Below are positions 29,112 through 37,297 of a stretch of DNA of 64,000 bases, one piece after another. A model generated the notes under the pieces. It was not told the DNA's origin. It worked only from the letters and a program-made list of their open reading frames with translations, and made no database searches. Origin of the DNA: Halobaculum gomorrense (GTDB lineage: Archaea; Halobacteriota; Halobacteria; Halobacteriales; Haloferacaceae). A program made the translations under genes and the position numbers. How positions within the stretch are numbered: position 1 is the first letter of the stretch; every line of letters starts with the position of its first letter. Location: positions 1 through 64,000 of the forward strand of contig NZ_FQWV01000002.1 in assembly GCF_900129775.1 (NCBI RefSeq). The letters run 5' to 3'.

Positions 29112-29522
29112 CTACTCCTCGGTCGCGTCGTCGCCGCCGTCGTCCAGCCCGTACATCTCCTCGGTCAACTCTTGGGCCTCCTCCAGCACCGACTCGACGG
29201 CGTCGTCGACGACCGCCTCCGCGGCGCCGCCCGTCGGATCCCCGGTCACGTCCGCCTGTGTGGGGTCGCCGTGCGCGTGGTCGTGGTAGCCGTGCCCGCT
29301 GCCCGTCGTGTCCTCGAACACCTCGTCGTACTCGGTCTCCTCGGCGAACTCGGTCACCGTCGACGCCAGCTCTGCGGGGGTGCGGTCGCCCCAGTCGTCG
29401 ACGTGTTCGTCCAGCCAGTCCTCGTGCTCGTCGCCGTGGAGCATCGCCGTGAACGCGAGGTGGTTCGCGAGGTGCTCGCCGTCGCGCTGGGGCGTCTCGC
29501 ACACCGGACACGCGTATCCCAT
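29112..29522 (-). CDS. DUF5810-like protein with N-terminal zinc motif
   Basis: 136 residues. The N-terminus MGYACPVCETPQRDGEHLAN has CxxC followed by a His pair (HLANHLAF), a likely C2H2-type zinc site. A His/Asp/Gly-rich linker (GSGHGYHDHAHGD) and an acidic C-terminal helix follow. Probably in one unit with the DUF5809-like gene downstream. Function unknown. Confidence 0.7.
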   Translation of the reverse strand: MGYACPVCETPQRDGEHLANHLAFTAMLHGDEHEDWLDEHVDDWGDRTPAELASTVTEFAEETEYDEVFEDTTGSGHGYHDHAHGDPTQADVTGDPTGGAAEAVVDDAVESVLEEAQELTEEMYGLDDGGDDATEE

Positions 29523-29619
29523 ACGTCGACTGAGGGACCGGCGGTGAAAACTGCTGTCGTCCGCGGTCGCGCCGCGCCGGAGCGCCGCTGCACGCCCGCC
29601 GCCCGGCGCGACCCCCGGC

Positions 29620-30174
29620 TTACGACCCGTCCGCGTTGCGCTCGCGGACCCACTCGCCCACGTCGAGGCGCATCACGAACGCCGCCTCGCCGTCGCCGTA
29701 GTACCGCGGGATCCGCCGCGCCGGCCGGAACCCCTCGTCGGCGTACAGCGACTGCGCGCGGTGATTGGTCTCGCGTACCTCCAACTTCACCGCGCTCGCG
29801 CCCGCGGCCGCCAACTCCGACAGCGACGCCCGGAGCAGTCTCCGGCCGAGCCCCCGTCCCTGGGTGTCCGGGCGGACGGCGAGGTCCTTGATGTGGCCGA
29901 TGTCCCGGCCGTGGTTCGGCGTCACGTCGCCGACGACGTAGCCGAGCACGTCACCGGCGTCGACACCGGTACCGTTCGCCGCCCAGCCGTCACCCTCGGC
30001 GACGAGAAAGCCCGGCGCGTCGAGCAGCCCCTCGAATGCGGCGTACGGCCACGGCTGGCTGAAGACGGCCTTCTCGATGCGGAACACGCCGAGCAGGTCG
30101 GCCCGGGCGACCGGACGGAGCCGTTCCTCGCCGGTCTCGTCATCGCCCGCGGCAGCGCCGCGCGAGGTGGTCAC
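29620..30174 (-). CDS. rimI: Ribosomal-protein-alanine/protein N-acetyltransferase
   Basis: 184 residues, GTG start. A GNAT fold with IEKAVFSQPWPYAAFEGLL, the acetyl-CoA-binding DLAVRPDTQGRGLGRRLLRA and the substrate-side KLEVRETNHRAQSLYADEGF, all of which are typical for RimI/NAT. Archaeal RimI-type enzymes acetylate many protein N-termini. Confidence 0.88.
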   Translation of the reverse strand: MTTSRGAAAGDDETGEERLRPVARADLLGVFRIEKAVFSQPWPYAAFEGLLDAPGFLVAEGDGWAANGTGVDAGDVLGYVVGDVTPNHGRDIGHIKDLAVRPDTQGRGLGRRLLRASLSELAAAGASAVKLEVRETNHRAQSLYADEGFRPARRIPRYYGDGEAAFVMRLDVGEWVRERNADGS

Positions 30175-30382
30175 GATTCGCTCTTTGGAGTTCGCGGGGA
30201 TAAATGAACTGGCGGACGGCCGCGCGGTTGACAGACACGTGGCTGGCGAAGAGCGTCGAAAGAGAGAAAGAGAGAAACTGTCGAGGCCGTGGCGGCTCGG
30301 TACCGCCGCGAGCGGCGAGCGGTCGTCTCGATTCGCTCGTGGACGGTTCGCTCTTCTTGACCTCGCTTCGCTCGGTCTCGCC

Positions 30383-32371
30383 TTAGTCGTCGGCGGGCGC
30401 CGCGCCGCTGCCGTCCGACTCGTGCTGCTGTTTCGTCCACGAGAGCTTCCCGCCGGCCGCGAGGATCTCGCGCTCGCGCTCGGAGGCGTCGAGGTGCGCC
30501 GTGGCCTCCCAGTCGTCGTTTACGCGGACGGTGAACTCGGTGGCGCCGTTTCGGACGCCCTCGCCCACGTCGTCGACGATCTCGATGTCGTCGCCCTGGT
30601 CGATGTTCTCGTACGTCTCCTCATCGATGGTGAGGGGCACGAGGCCGAAGTTGAACAGGTTCGCCTTGTGGATGCGGGCGAAGCTCTGTGCGAGCACGCC
30701 CTCCACGCCGAGGAACATCGGGCACAGAGCCGCGTGCTCACGCGAGGAGCCCTGCCCGTAGTTCTCGCCGGCCACGAGGAAGCCGCCGTCGGCGTCCAGC
30801 GCGCGCTGTGCGAACGTGTCGTCGACGCGCGAGAGCGTGAACTCCGAGAGCTTCTCGATGTTCGAGCGGAACTTGAGGATGTCCGCTGTCGCCGGGATGA
30901 TGTGGTCGGTCGTGATGTTGTCCTCCATCTTGAGGAGCGCCTCGCCCTCGATGTCGGAGGCGAGCTCGTCCTTCAGGGGAACGTCGCCGATGTTCGGGCC
31001 CTTGATGAGGTCGTCGTCGACGGCCTCGTCGGGGCTGATGATGTCGGGGTCGGACTCGCCCATGCCGGGGCCGTACTTCGTGCCCATCTCGAGGCCGGGC
31101 GCCTCGAGGTCGCCGAGCTCATCGGCCAGGTCGCGCGGGTCGACGATCTCCCCGGTGATGGCCGCCGCCGTGGCGACCTCGGGCGAGCAGAGGAACACCG
31201 AGTCGTCCTCGATGCCCGAGCGGCCCTCGAAGTTGCGGTTGAAGGTGCGCAGCGAGACGGAGTCGGAGGCGGGCACGTGGCCGATGCCGATACAGGCACC
31301 ACACGTCGCCTCCGAGAAGTTCACGCCCGCGGCCATCATCTCGGCTGTCCAGCCCTCGCGCGCCAGCATCTCGGAGGCCTGCTTTGAGCCGGGCGCGACG
31401 ATCATCTCGGTCTTCTTGGCGACCTCGCGGCCCTTCAGCATCTTCGCGCCAGGGAGGATGTCCTCGTAGGCGCCGTTCGTACAGGAGCCGATGATGACCT
31501 GCTCGACGTCCTCGCCCGCGACCTCGCGGACGGGCACGACGTTGTCAGGCATCGACGGCGTCGCGATGAGCGGTTCGAGGTCGGAGAGGTCGACCTCGAT
31601 GGTGTCGGCGTACTCGGCGTCCTCGTCGGGCGACAACTCGACGTACTCCTCCTCGCGGTCCTGGCGCGCCAGCCAGTCCTCGGTCTTCTCGTCGGTGCCG
31701 AAGATTGAGGACGTGGCGCCCAGCTCGGTGCCGAGGTTCGTGATGGTCGTCCGCTCGGGGATGGTGAGCGTCTCGACGCCGGGGCCGGTGTACTCCAGCA
31801 CCTTGCCGACGCCGCCCTTGACGGTCAGCTCGCCCAGCAGATGGAGCGCGACGTCCTTCGCGGTCGCCCACTCGGGGAGCTCGCCGGTCAGCTCGACGTT
31901 CACGATCTCGGGCATCTCGACGTAGTAGGGGCCGCCGCCCATGGCGACCGCGATGTCGAGTCCGCCCGCGCCGATCGCCAGCTGGCCGAGGCCGCCGGGG
32001 GTCGGCGTGTGCGAGTCGGAGCCCAGCAGCGTCTTGCCGGGGGCCGCGAAGTTCTCCTTGTGGACCTGGTGGCAGATGCCGTTGCCGGGCCGGGAGAAGT
32101 ATGCGCCGAAGGTGCCCGCCGCCGAGCGGAGAAAGCGGTGGTCGTCCGTGTTCTTGAAGTCGAACTGGTACGTCTGGTGGTCACAGTACTGCGCGGCCAG
32201 TTCGGTCTGGACCTCGTCGAGGTCGAGCGCCTCGAACTGCAGCCACACCATCGTCCCCGTGGTGTCCTGCGTGAGGACCTGGTCGATCTCGATCCCGATC
32301 TCCTCGCCGGGTGTCAGCTCGCCCTCGACGAGATGCTCGTCGAGAATCTGCTCCGTAATCGTCTGTCCCAT
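30383..32371 (-). CDS. Aconitate hydratase
   Basis: 662 residues from the ATG at 32371, chosen because the upstream frame is not protein-like and a TATA box lies 26-35 bases before this ATG. It interconverts citrate and isocitrate in the TCA cycle. The 4Fe-4S cysteines are seen in IIGSCTNGAYEDI and SEATCGACIGIGH; the active-site region has GSDSHTPTPGGLGQLAIGAG, and the swivel domain has NYGQGSSREHAA. Length corresponds to the shorter mitochondrial-type aconitase. The C-terminus is acidic. Confidence 0.95.
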   Translation of the reverse strand: MGQTITEQILDEHLVEGELTPGEEIGIEIDQVLTQDTTGTMVWLQFEALDLDEVQTELAAQYCDHQTYQFDFKNTDDHRFLRSAAGTFGAYFSRPGNGICHQVHKENFAAPGKTLLGSDSHTPTPGGLGQLAIGAGGLDIAVAMGGGPYYVEMPEIVNVELTGELPEWATAKDVALHLLGELTVKGGVGKVLEYTGPGVETLTIPERTTITNLGTELGATSSIFGTDEKTEDWLARQDREEEYVELSPDEDAEYADTIEVDLSDLEPLIATPSMPDNVVPVREVAGEDVEQVIIGSCTNGAYEDILPGAKMLKGREVAKKTEMIVAPGSKQASEMLAREGWTAEMMAAGVNFSEATCGACIGIGHVPASDSVSLRTFNRNFEGRSGIEDDSVFLCSPEVATAAAITGEIVDPRDLADELGDLEAPGLEMGTKYGPGMGESDPDIISPDEAVDDDLIKGPNIGDVPLKDELASDIEGEALLKMEDNITTDHIIPATADILKFRSNIEKLSEFTLSRVDDTFAQRALDADGGFLVAGENYGQGSSREHAALCPMFLGVEGVLAQSFARIHKANLFNFGLVPLTIDEETYENIDQGDDIEIVDDVGEGVRNGATEFTVRVNDDWEATAHLDASEREREILAAGGKLSWTKQQHESDGSGAAPADD

Positions 32372-32396
32372 ATCGTCCGCGTATCTTCGCTCAGCG

Positions 32397-32406
32397 GATA
32401 TAAATC
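32397..32406 (-). promoter_or_regulatory. TATA box of the aconitase gene
   Basis: Read on the minus strand the sequence is ggatttatatcc, an almost perfect haloarchaeal TATA box, about 26-35 bases upstream of the aconitase ATG. A leaderless transcript is expected. Confidence 0.75.
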
Positions 32407-32600
32407 CGGCGAGTTTCCACCCCGACGTTCGTGATAGACCGCCGCTCCGTCCGGTAATTCTTGCACGGTCGATGCGATTCTTGCCCGCAATTCTGGGCGA
32501 ATGATCTGCTAGTGCGGAGATACCTCGACGGTCTCCCCCGCCTCGTCGCGGTCGGTTACGGACCGGCGGGCTTTTCGGTCGGCCTGTATCTCCCTCGGGT

Positions 32601-33059
32601 ATGTTCGAATCGGGCGCCGTCGTCGCCGACAACGTCGAGCCGGTCACCGACGAGCAGATCCAGCCGAACGGCGTTGACCTGACCGTCGACGCGCTGTACG
32701 AACAGGCGCAGCCGGGCCGGATCACCCGCGACGGCAAGCGCGTGGGCGACCGGATCGAGATCGACCCCGAGGGCGGATTCTACCGCCTCGACCCGGGCGC
32801 GTACGTCCTCCGGTACGGCGAGCGACTCCGGATCCCCGACGGGCACGTCGGCTTCGTCTACCCGCGGTCGACGCTGCTGCGCAACTCCTGCATGCTGAAC
32901 ACCGCGGTGTGGGACGCCGGCTACGAGGGCCGCGGCGAGGGGCTGTTGCAGGTCGGACACCGGATCGAGATCGAACCCGGCGCCCGCGTCGCGCAGTTCG
33001 TCCTCGCCGAGGCCGACCACGAGGGGAACTACGACGGGACGTACCACGGCGAGGGGTAG
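32601..33059 (+). CDS. dUTPase / dCTP deaminase family protein
   Basis: 152 residues. The family trimer fold is indicated by IQPNGVDLTVD near the N-terminus, FVYPRSTLLRNSC (motif II-like, with the RS of the phosphate loop), AVWDAGYEGRGEGLLQV (motif III) and RVAQFVLAEAD (motif IV). Haloarchaeal members of this size are annotated as dUTP diphosphatases; dCTP deaminase is the alternative. It limits dUTP and so uracil in DNA. Confidence 0.85.
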   Translation: MFESGAVVADNVEPVTDEQIQPNGVDLTVDALYEQAQPGRITRDGKRVGDRIEIDPEGGFYRLDPGAYVLRYGERLRIPDGHVGFVYPRSTLLRNSCMLNTAVWDAGYEGRGEGLLQVGHRIEIEPGARVAQFVLAEADHEGNYDGTYHGEG

Positions 33060-33091
33060 CGTCGTCGCCGTACCGCGTTCCCGACATCACG

Positions 33092-33122
33092 CAGAAGCGG
33101 GCTGGGAGGGATTCGAACCACG
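33092..33122 (-). repeat. Partial tRNA-Lys 3' end copy A
   Basis: A 31-base segment identical to 33219-33249. Its core (33099-33119) is the 21-base 3' end of tRNA-Lys, meaning part of the T-arm and the acceptor strand on the minus strand. It lies 239 bases downstream of the tRNA 3' end. Best explained as a relict attachment site from an integrative element. Confidence 0.75.
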
Positions 33123-33176
33123 CCGACGGCTCGCTTCGCTCCTCGCCGTCTACTTCGGATCCCTCGGACAGCGTTC

Positions 33177-33219
33177 GTGCGCCGCGGCTCCTCGCTTCGC
33201 TCGTCGCGGTGCGGCGCAC
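33177..33219. repeat. Inverted repeat abutting tRNA-Lys fragment B
   Basis: Perfect 9-base arms gtgcgccgc and gcggcgcac enclose a GC-rich centre containing cgcttcgctcg. In the minus (tRNA) orientation the hairpin directly follows fragment B, as another hairpin follows the true tRNA. It could be a terminator-like or processing hairpin carried with the tRNA end. Confidence 0.55.
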
Positions 33220-33249
33220 AGAAGCGGGCTGGGAGGGATTCGAACCACG
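33219..33249 (-). repeat. Partial tRNA-Lys 3' end copy B
   Basis: Second 31-base copy, identical to 33092-33122, containing the same 21 bases of tRNA-Lys 3' end (33226-33246). The spacing to copy A is 127 bases. A further short T-arm remnant (gattcgaacc) is visible at 33284-33293. Confidence 0.75.
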
Positions 33250-33303
33250 GTCGTTCCGCTCGCTCCCGCTCGCTTCACTCCCTGATTCGAACCCTCCAGC
33301 GAA

Positions 33304-33338
33304 CGCTGTTCACCCTCGCTTCGCTCGCGAGAACAGCG
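33304..33338. repeat. Inverted repeat at the tRNA-Lys 3' end
   Basis: Perfect 8-base arms cgctgttc (33304-33311) and gaacagcg (33331-33338) around a cgcttcgctcg centre. The arm touches the last bases of the tRNA, so on the minus strand a hairpin would form immediately after the acceptor end. Possibly a 3' processing or termination structure. Confidence 0.5.
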
Positions 33339-33444
33339 GGCTGGGAGGGATTCGAACCCCCGACCGTCCGGTGACTTCCCCGAACGCACACGCCGTCCGA
33401 ACGGGCTAAAAGCCGGACGCTCTCCCTAACTGAGCTACCAGCCC
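33337..33444 (-). tRNA. tRNA-Lys (anticodon UUU), intron-containing
   Basis: A complete cloverleaf with 34 extra bases. Acceptor GGGCTGG pairs with CCAGCCC; D-arm GCTC/GAGC; anticodon stem TCCGG/CCGGA; loop C-TTT-TA with anticodon TTT; variable loop CGGTC; T-arm GGGGG-TTCGAAT-CCCTC. No CCA is encoded. The insertion lies between positions 37 and 38, the canonical archaeal site. An AT-rich box (aaacgcttat on the minus strand, near 33471-33480) lies about 27-36 bases upstream. Confidence 0.9.
33373..33406 (-). other. tRNA-Lys intron (34 bases) with bulge-helix-bulge
   Basis: Folding the precursor gives a textbook splice motif: outer helix TCCGG/CCGGA, central 4-bp helix CTTT/GAAG, 3-base bulges TA|G and TC|A on opposite strands, and inner helix CCCG/CGGG. 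Cutting after the second base of each bulge removes exactly 33373-33406 and leaves a normal 7-base anticodon loop. Confidence 0.85.
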
Positions 33445-33549
33445 TCATCCAATCTTACCGACGTGCGTGCATAAGCGTTTACGAACGACGGCGGCGACTC
33501 CAACCGCCGCCACCCACACGGCCTTACCCCTCCCCGGCGACAACTACCC

Positions 33550-34827
33550 ATGGCCCTTCCCGGCCTGCGTGACCTCGCGACCAGGCTGTGTTCGTTCGAC
33601 ACGACCGACGGCGACGAGGCGGCCGCCGCGGAGTGGCTCCGCGATCGCCTCGACGACGCGGGCTTCGAGACGTACACCTGGGAAGCGAACCCCGACCGAC
33701 TCGCCGAGCATCCCTCGTTCCCGGACGACCCCGCCGACATCGACGCGGCGGGTCGCCCCAGCATCGCGGGCGTGCTCGAACTGGGCGACCCAGACGCGGG
33801 CCGAACGATCGTGCTCAACGGCCACCTCGACGTGGTGCCCGCGGACGACGACCTCTGGACGAGCGACCCGTTCGACCCCGTGTGGGGCGAGGCCGACGAC
33901 GGCGCCGAGACGCTGACCTGCCGGGGCGCCGTCGACATGAAACCGGCCGTCGCCGCCTGCGTCCACGCCGCCGTGGACCTCCGGGAGGCGGTCGAGTCCG
34001 GCGGCCTCGATCTCGACGGCCGGGTCGTCGTCGAGGCGGTCGCCGGCGAGGAGGATGGTGGCATCGGGGCGGCCGCGGCGGCGCTCGACTCGCCGTACCC
34101 GTTCGACCGCGACGCCGCGCTCATCGCGGAGCCGACGGAACTGCGCGCCGTCACGGCGACCGAGGGGACCGTCATGAAGCGCCTGCAGATCGCGGGCCGG
34201 AGCGCCCACGCCGCGACGCGGTTGGAGGGTATCGACACGATCCCGCTGTTCGAGGAGATCCGACGAGCGTTCACCGATCTTGAGGCCGAGCGGTGCGAGC
34301 GCGTCACCCATCCGATGTACGACGAATTCGCGGTGCCGTGGCCGGTCGTCTGCGGCCGCGTGGAGGCGGGGTCGTGGGCGTCGACCGTGCCGGGGACGCT
34401 GACCGCCGAATGGCGGATCGGCGTCGCGCCCGGCGAGACGGTCGACGAGGTCGAAGCCGAGTTCGAGGAGCGCCTCGCCGAGGTGGTCGCGGACGACGAC
34501 TGGCTGTGCGAGCACCCGCCCGCGTTCGACCGCTTCTCGATCTTGTTCGAACCCGCCGAGGTCGACGCCGACGAGCCGGTCGTCCGATCGTTGCAGGCGG
34601 CGATGTCCGACGCGGGACTGTCGAACACTGATCCAACGGGCGCGACGTACGGCGCAGATAACCGCCACTACGTCGCCGCCGGGATTCCGACGGTCGTGTT
34701 CGGTCCCGGCAGCATCGACCGCGCGCACTTCCCCGACGAGACGGTCCGCTGGGGAGCGGTGGAGACGGCTCGCGAGGTGATCCGCGACGCCGCCGCGCAG
34801 TTCCTCGCAGGCGATGCGATCGACTGA
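33550..34827 (+). CDS. M20-family metallopeptidase (ArgE/DapE type)
   Basis: 425 residues. Zinc-site signatures: NGHLDVVPADDD (first His and Asp), CRGAVDMKPAVAA (bridging Asp), VEAVAGEEDGGIG (catalytic Glu-Glu), and a late His in GSIDRAHFPDE. The dimerisation domain occupies about residues 195-315. Family members remove acyl groups from amino acids (N-acetylornithine, succinyl-DAP) or are carboxypeptidases; the substrate is not determined by the sequence. It starts about 105 bases from the 5' end of tRNA-Lys, in the opposite direction. Confidence 0.88.
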   Translation: MALPGLRDLATRLCSFDTTDGDEAAAAEWLRDRLDDAGFETYTWEANPDRLAEHPSFPDDPADIDAAGRPSIAGVLELGDPDAGRTIVLNGHLDVVPADDDLWTSDPFDPVWGEADDGAETLTCRGAVDMKPAVAACVHAAVDLREAVESGGLDLDGRVVVEAVAGEEDGGIGAAAAALDSPYPFDRDAALIAEPTELRAVTATEGTVMKRLQIAGRSAHAATRLEGIDTIPLFEEIRRAFTDLEAERCERVTHPMYDEFAVPWPVVCGRVEAGSWASTVPGTLTAEWRIGVAPGETVDEVEAEFEERLAEVVADDDWLCEHPPAFDRFSILFEPAEVDADEPVVRSLQAAMSDAGLSNTDPTGATYGADNRHYVAAGIPTVVFGPGSIDRAHFPDETVRWGAVETAREVIRDAAAQFLAGDAID

Positions 34828-34895
34828 CGACACGACCGACTGAGACGCGATCGACTGACGACGCGGCCGCGCCGTGGGGCGAGCGCTGGATCCGG

Positions 34896-35603
34896 TCAGC
34901 GGTCTCGCGACGCGTCGAGCGCGTCGGCGATTACGTCGCCGGGCTCCCTGTTCTCCAGCGATGCGCGGTCCCGAAGCCGCCGGTACACGTCCAGCGGGAG
35001 AGCAACGCTGAGGGTTCCGGGAGTGACGCCCTCGGCTCGGAGCGCGGCCTCGGTGGACGCGCCGTCGTTGACCGCGCTGGCCGCGCGCCGGACCTCGCGG
35101 ACGGTGAGATCGGCGTCGAGGACCGCCCATGCGAGGTCGAAGCGCGCCTCGCCGGCGACGCGCGCGATGTGCTTGGCGGCCGTCGGCGCGATGTGGCCGC
35201 GGGCGACGTGCCGGCGGATGGACTCCGGAAGGTCGTGCACGCGCGCCCACTTGCGGATGAACGACACCTGCACGCCATCGCCGGCGGCCTCGGCGGCGGC
35301 CTTGTACGAGCCGTGGCCGCGAACGAGCGCGGCGCAGGCGGCCGCTCCGCGCAGCATGACGACGTTGTCGTCGCCGGCGACGGCCTCGCTGGCGAACCGG
35401 CGGACCGTGTCTGCGGCCTCGGCGAGACTCTCGGGGTCGTCGGGGTCGAAGCGGGCCGCGCGCTCGGCGCGCTCGCCGGTGACGGCCGGGTCGCCGCGGA
35501 CGACCGGCTCGCCGACCTCGGCCTCCCGGTCGGCGCGACGGCGGTCCCCGCGAGACGCTCGGCGTTGGTCGTCACGGTCGTCGCCGGGCCGCTCGTGACT
35601 CAT
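34896..35603 (-). CDS. DUF7119-like haloarchaeal protein with ParB-like helical segment
   Basis: 235 residues from the ATG at 35603. After an Arg/Asp-rich N-terminus comes a conserved PVVRGDPAVTG, then an all-helical region with VSFIRKWARVHDLPESIRRH and RGHIAPTAAKHIARVAGE, which resembles the KorB/ParB helix-turn-helix, and a C-terminal LPLDVYRRLRDRASLENREP that looks like a ribbon-helix or sigma-like segment. Inference: a DNA-binding regulator. Function not established. Confidence 0.65.
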   Translation of the reverse strand: MSHERPGDDRDDQRRASRGDRRRADREAEVGEPVVRGDPAVTGERAERAARFDPDDPESLAEAADTVRRFASEAVAGDDNVVMLRGAAACAALVRGHGSYKAAAEAAGDGVQVSFIRKWARVHDLPESIRRHVARGHIAPTAAKHIARVAGEARFDLAWAVLDADLTVREVRRAASAVNDGASTEAALRAEGVTPGTLSVALPLDVYRRLRDRASLENREPGDVIADALDASRDR

Positions 35604-35768
35604 CACAGAACCATGTGACCCGGCGGGGCAAAAGCGTCTCGGGGGTGGTCCTTCTCGCCGTGATCTGTGACGCGACCGATCTGCGGCCGATTGCGTCGCC
35701 GCCGGCTGCGTCGCACCCCGCGCCCGGCGTATCGACGCGGCTTTGCCCGGGCCGCCCCGAGCGCGGGT

Positions 35769-36398
35769 GTGCTCCGCTACGTCACGACGAACCCCGGGAA
35801 GGTCCGCGAGGCCCGCGAGTACCTCGGCGACGAGGTGTCCCAGCTCGACTTCGACTACACGGAGATCCAGGCCAACGACCTGGAACCGATCGCCGCCCGC
35901 GGCGCCCGCGAGGCGTACCGTCACGCCGGCGAGCCGGTGCTCGTCGACGACGCCGGGCTGTTCGTGCGGGGGTTCGACGGGTTTCCCGGCCCGTACTCCG
36001 CGTACGTCGAGGACACGCTCGGCGTCGAGGCGGTCCGCCGGCTCGTCGACGCCGAACTCGACGACCCTCGCGCGTCGTTCCGCTGCGTGCTCGCGTACTG
36101 CGACGGCGAGCCGTTCGACGCCTCTCCCGACCCGGTCGACCGCGACGACCGCGTCGCTGCGGCCGCCACCGGCGCCGACCGCGACGACGCGGAGACCGAA
36201 CCGCTCCCCGTGAAGCTGTTCGATGGCGTCGTCCGCGGCGAGATCGTCGACCCGCGCGGCGACGGCGGCTTCGGCTACGACCCGATCTTCGAGTACGACG
36301 GCGCGACCCTCGCCGAGATGGGCGCCGCCGAGAAGAACGCGGTCTCCCACCGCGGACGGGCGCTGGAGAAGTTCGCCGAGTGGGTCGCCGAGCGGTAG
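35769..36398 (+). CDS. rdgB: Non-canonical purine NTP pyrophosphatase (RdgB/HAM1)
   Basis: 209 residues from the GTG at 35769; a ggctttgcccg box lies about 25 bases upstream. The enzyme hydrolyses ITP, XTP and dITP to keep deaminated purines out of nucleic acid. Motifs: VTTNPGKVREAREYL (substrate loop), VLVDDAGLFVRGFDGFPGPY (metal and catalytic Asp), GGFGYDPIFEYDG, and EKNAVSHRGRALEKF at the C-terminus. An acidic insertion (about residues 120-142) is longer than in bacterial enzymes. Confidence 0.93.
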   Translation: MLRYVTTNPGKVREAREYLGDEVSQLDFDYTEIQANDLEPIAARGAREAYRHAGEPVLVDDAGLFVRGFDGFPGPYSAYVEDTLGVEAVRRLVDAELDDPRASFRCVLAYCDGEPFDASPDPVDRDDRVAAAATGADRDDAETEPLPVKLFDGVVRGEIVDPRGDGGFGYDPIFEYDGATLAEMGAAEKNAVSHRGRALEKFAEWVAER

Positions 36399-36411
36399 TG
36401 CCGCCGCCTCG

Positions 36412-36490
36412 GACCGCCGCTACGCTGTCGCCGCCGCTACGCTGTCGCCTCCGCTACGCTGTCGCCGCCGCTAAGCCGTCGCCGCCGCAA
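36412..36490. repeat. 17-base tandem repeat, about 4.6 copies
   Basis: Unit cgccgccgctacgctgt, at 36412-36428, 36429-36445, 36446-36462 and 36463-36479 with one to three mismatches each, then a partial copy. It fills the space between rdgB and the next gene and ends about 10 bases before that gene's ATG, so it lies where its promoter should be. Confidence 0.8.
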
Positions 36491-36499
36491 CCCGGTCGT

Positions 36500-37297
36500 A
36501 TGCCCCGTGCGGTCGCCATCAACGTCGCCGCTAACACGAACCTCCCGGGTCGTCGCGGGCCGGTGTACCCGGACGGCTCGTTCGTCTACGTGCCGATTCC
36601 CGAGCGCGAGCCGACCGCCGAGGCGATCCCCACCTACGCCGATCTCGACCTCGCCGCGCACGTCCCCGACGACGCGGTCGATTCGCCCGTCCACCTCGAT
36701 CCCGAGTTCGCGGGCACGCTCGGCCGGGAGGCGTACACGTACGGGGACCCCCACGGCGTGAAGGCCGGACCGCTCTCGCGGCTGGACTCGGGCGACTGGC
36801 TCCTCTTCTACGCGACGCTGACCGTCCGGGACGGTGACGACGACCACGGGATTGCCGACGACGACCACGGGATTGCCGACGACGACCGCGCCGACGGCCA
36901 CCGTGCTGACGGCGCCGACCGCGCGGACTGGCTCCCGCCCGAGTGGGGGTGTTTCCTGATCGGCGAGTTCCGGGTCGCGGAAGTGCTCACCGGGGACGAG
37001 TACCGCGAGGCTGACGCGGCGACACGCGAGCGGTTCGCCTCGAACGCCCACGTCCGTCGGGATTCGTTCGACGCCGCCGCGCTCGTCCGCGGCGACTCCG
37101 GCGGCTCTCGGCTGTTCGACCGCGCGGTCCCGCTGTCGACGCCCGCCGCCGGCGCCGACGCGAACCGGCTGGTCACCGAGCTCTCGAACGACTCCGGGAA
37201 CGGGCCGTGGTGGCGCCGCGTCCTCCGGTACGACGCCGACGCGACCGCGACGCTGCGCGATCGGATCGACACGGACCCGGACGGGTGTCCGACCTGA
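36500..37297 (+). CDS. Nucleotide modification associated (Nmad3-like) protein
   Basis: 265 residues from the ATG at 36500. The pattern GPVYPDGSFVYVPIPE, then PTYADLDL, VHLDPEF and DSGDWLLFYATL, matches what I recall of the Nmad3 domain (PDG...PIP...YsDL...HLDP...GDlFLFf), first described near DNA-modification genes. An exact internal duplication of 21 bases (36836-36877) encodes DDDHGIA twice in an acidic insert. The preceding tandem repeat replaces a normal promoter region. Role in haloarchaea unknown; the family call rests on recalled motifs. Confidence 0.6.
   Translation: MPRAVAINVAANTNLPGRRGPVYPDGSFVYVPIPEREPTAEAIPTYADLDLAAHVPDDAVDSPVHLDPEFAGTLGREAYTYGDPHGVKAGPLSRLDSGDWLLFYATLTVRDGDDDHGIADDDHGIADDDRADGHRADGADRADWLPPEWGCFLIGEFRVAEVLTGDEYREADAATRERFASNAHVRRDSFDAAALVRGDSGGSRLFDRAVPLSTPAAGADANRLVTELSNDSGNGPWWRRVLRYDADATATLRDRIDTDPDGCPT
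36836..36877 (+). repeat. Two exact 21-base copies inside the Nmad3-like gene
   Basis: Unit starts gacgacgaccacgggattgc and repeats without mismatch, followed by a further partial gacgacgacc. It keeps the reading frame and lengthens an acidic loop by seven residues. Lack of divergence points to recent slippage. Confidence 0.8.

Noticed and set aside
33092-33360. Possible CRISPR array from the regularly spaced repeats
   Set aside because: The repeated unit is the 3' end of tRNA-Lys, spacers are about 100 bases and contain hairpins, and there are no cas genes.
33337-33444. Split or pseudo tRNA instead of an intron
   Set aside because: All arms pair when 34 bases are removed and the bulge-helix-bulge is exact; no second half is needed.
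36412-36490. CRISPR-like or replication-origin iterons
   Set aside because: Direct 17-bp tandem units without spacers and next to no replication gene; better explained as slippage repeats.
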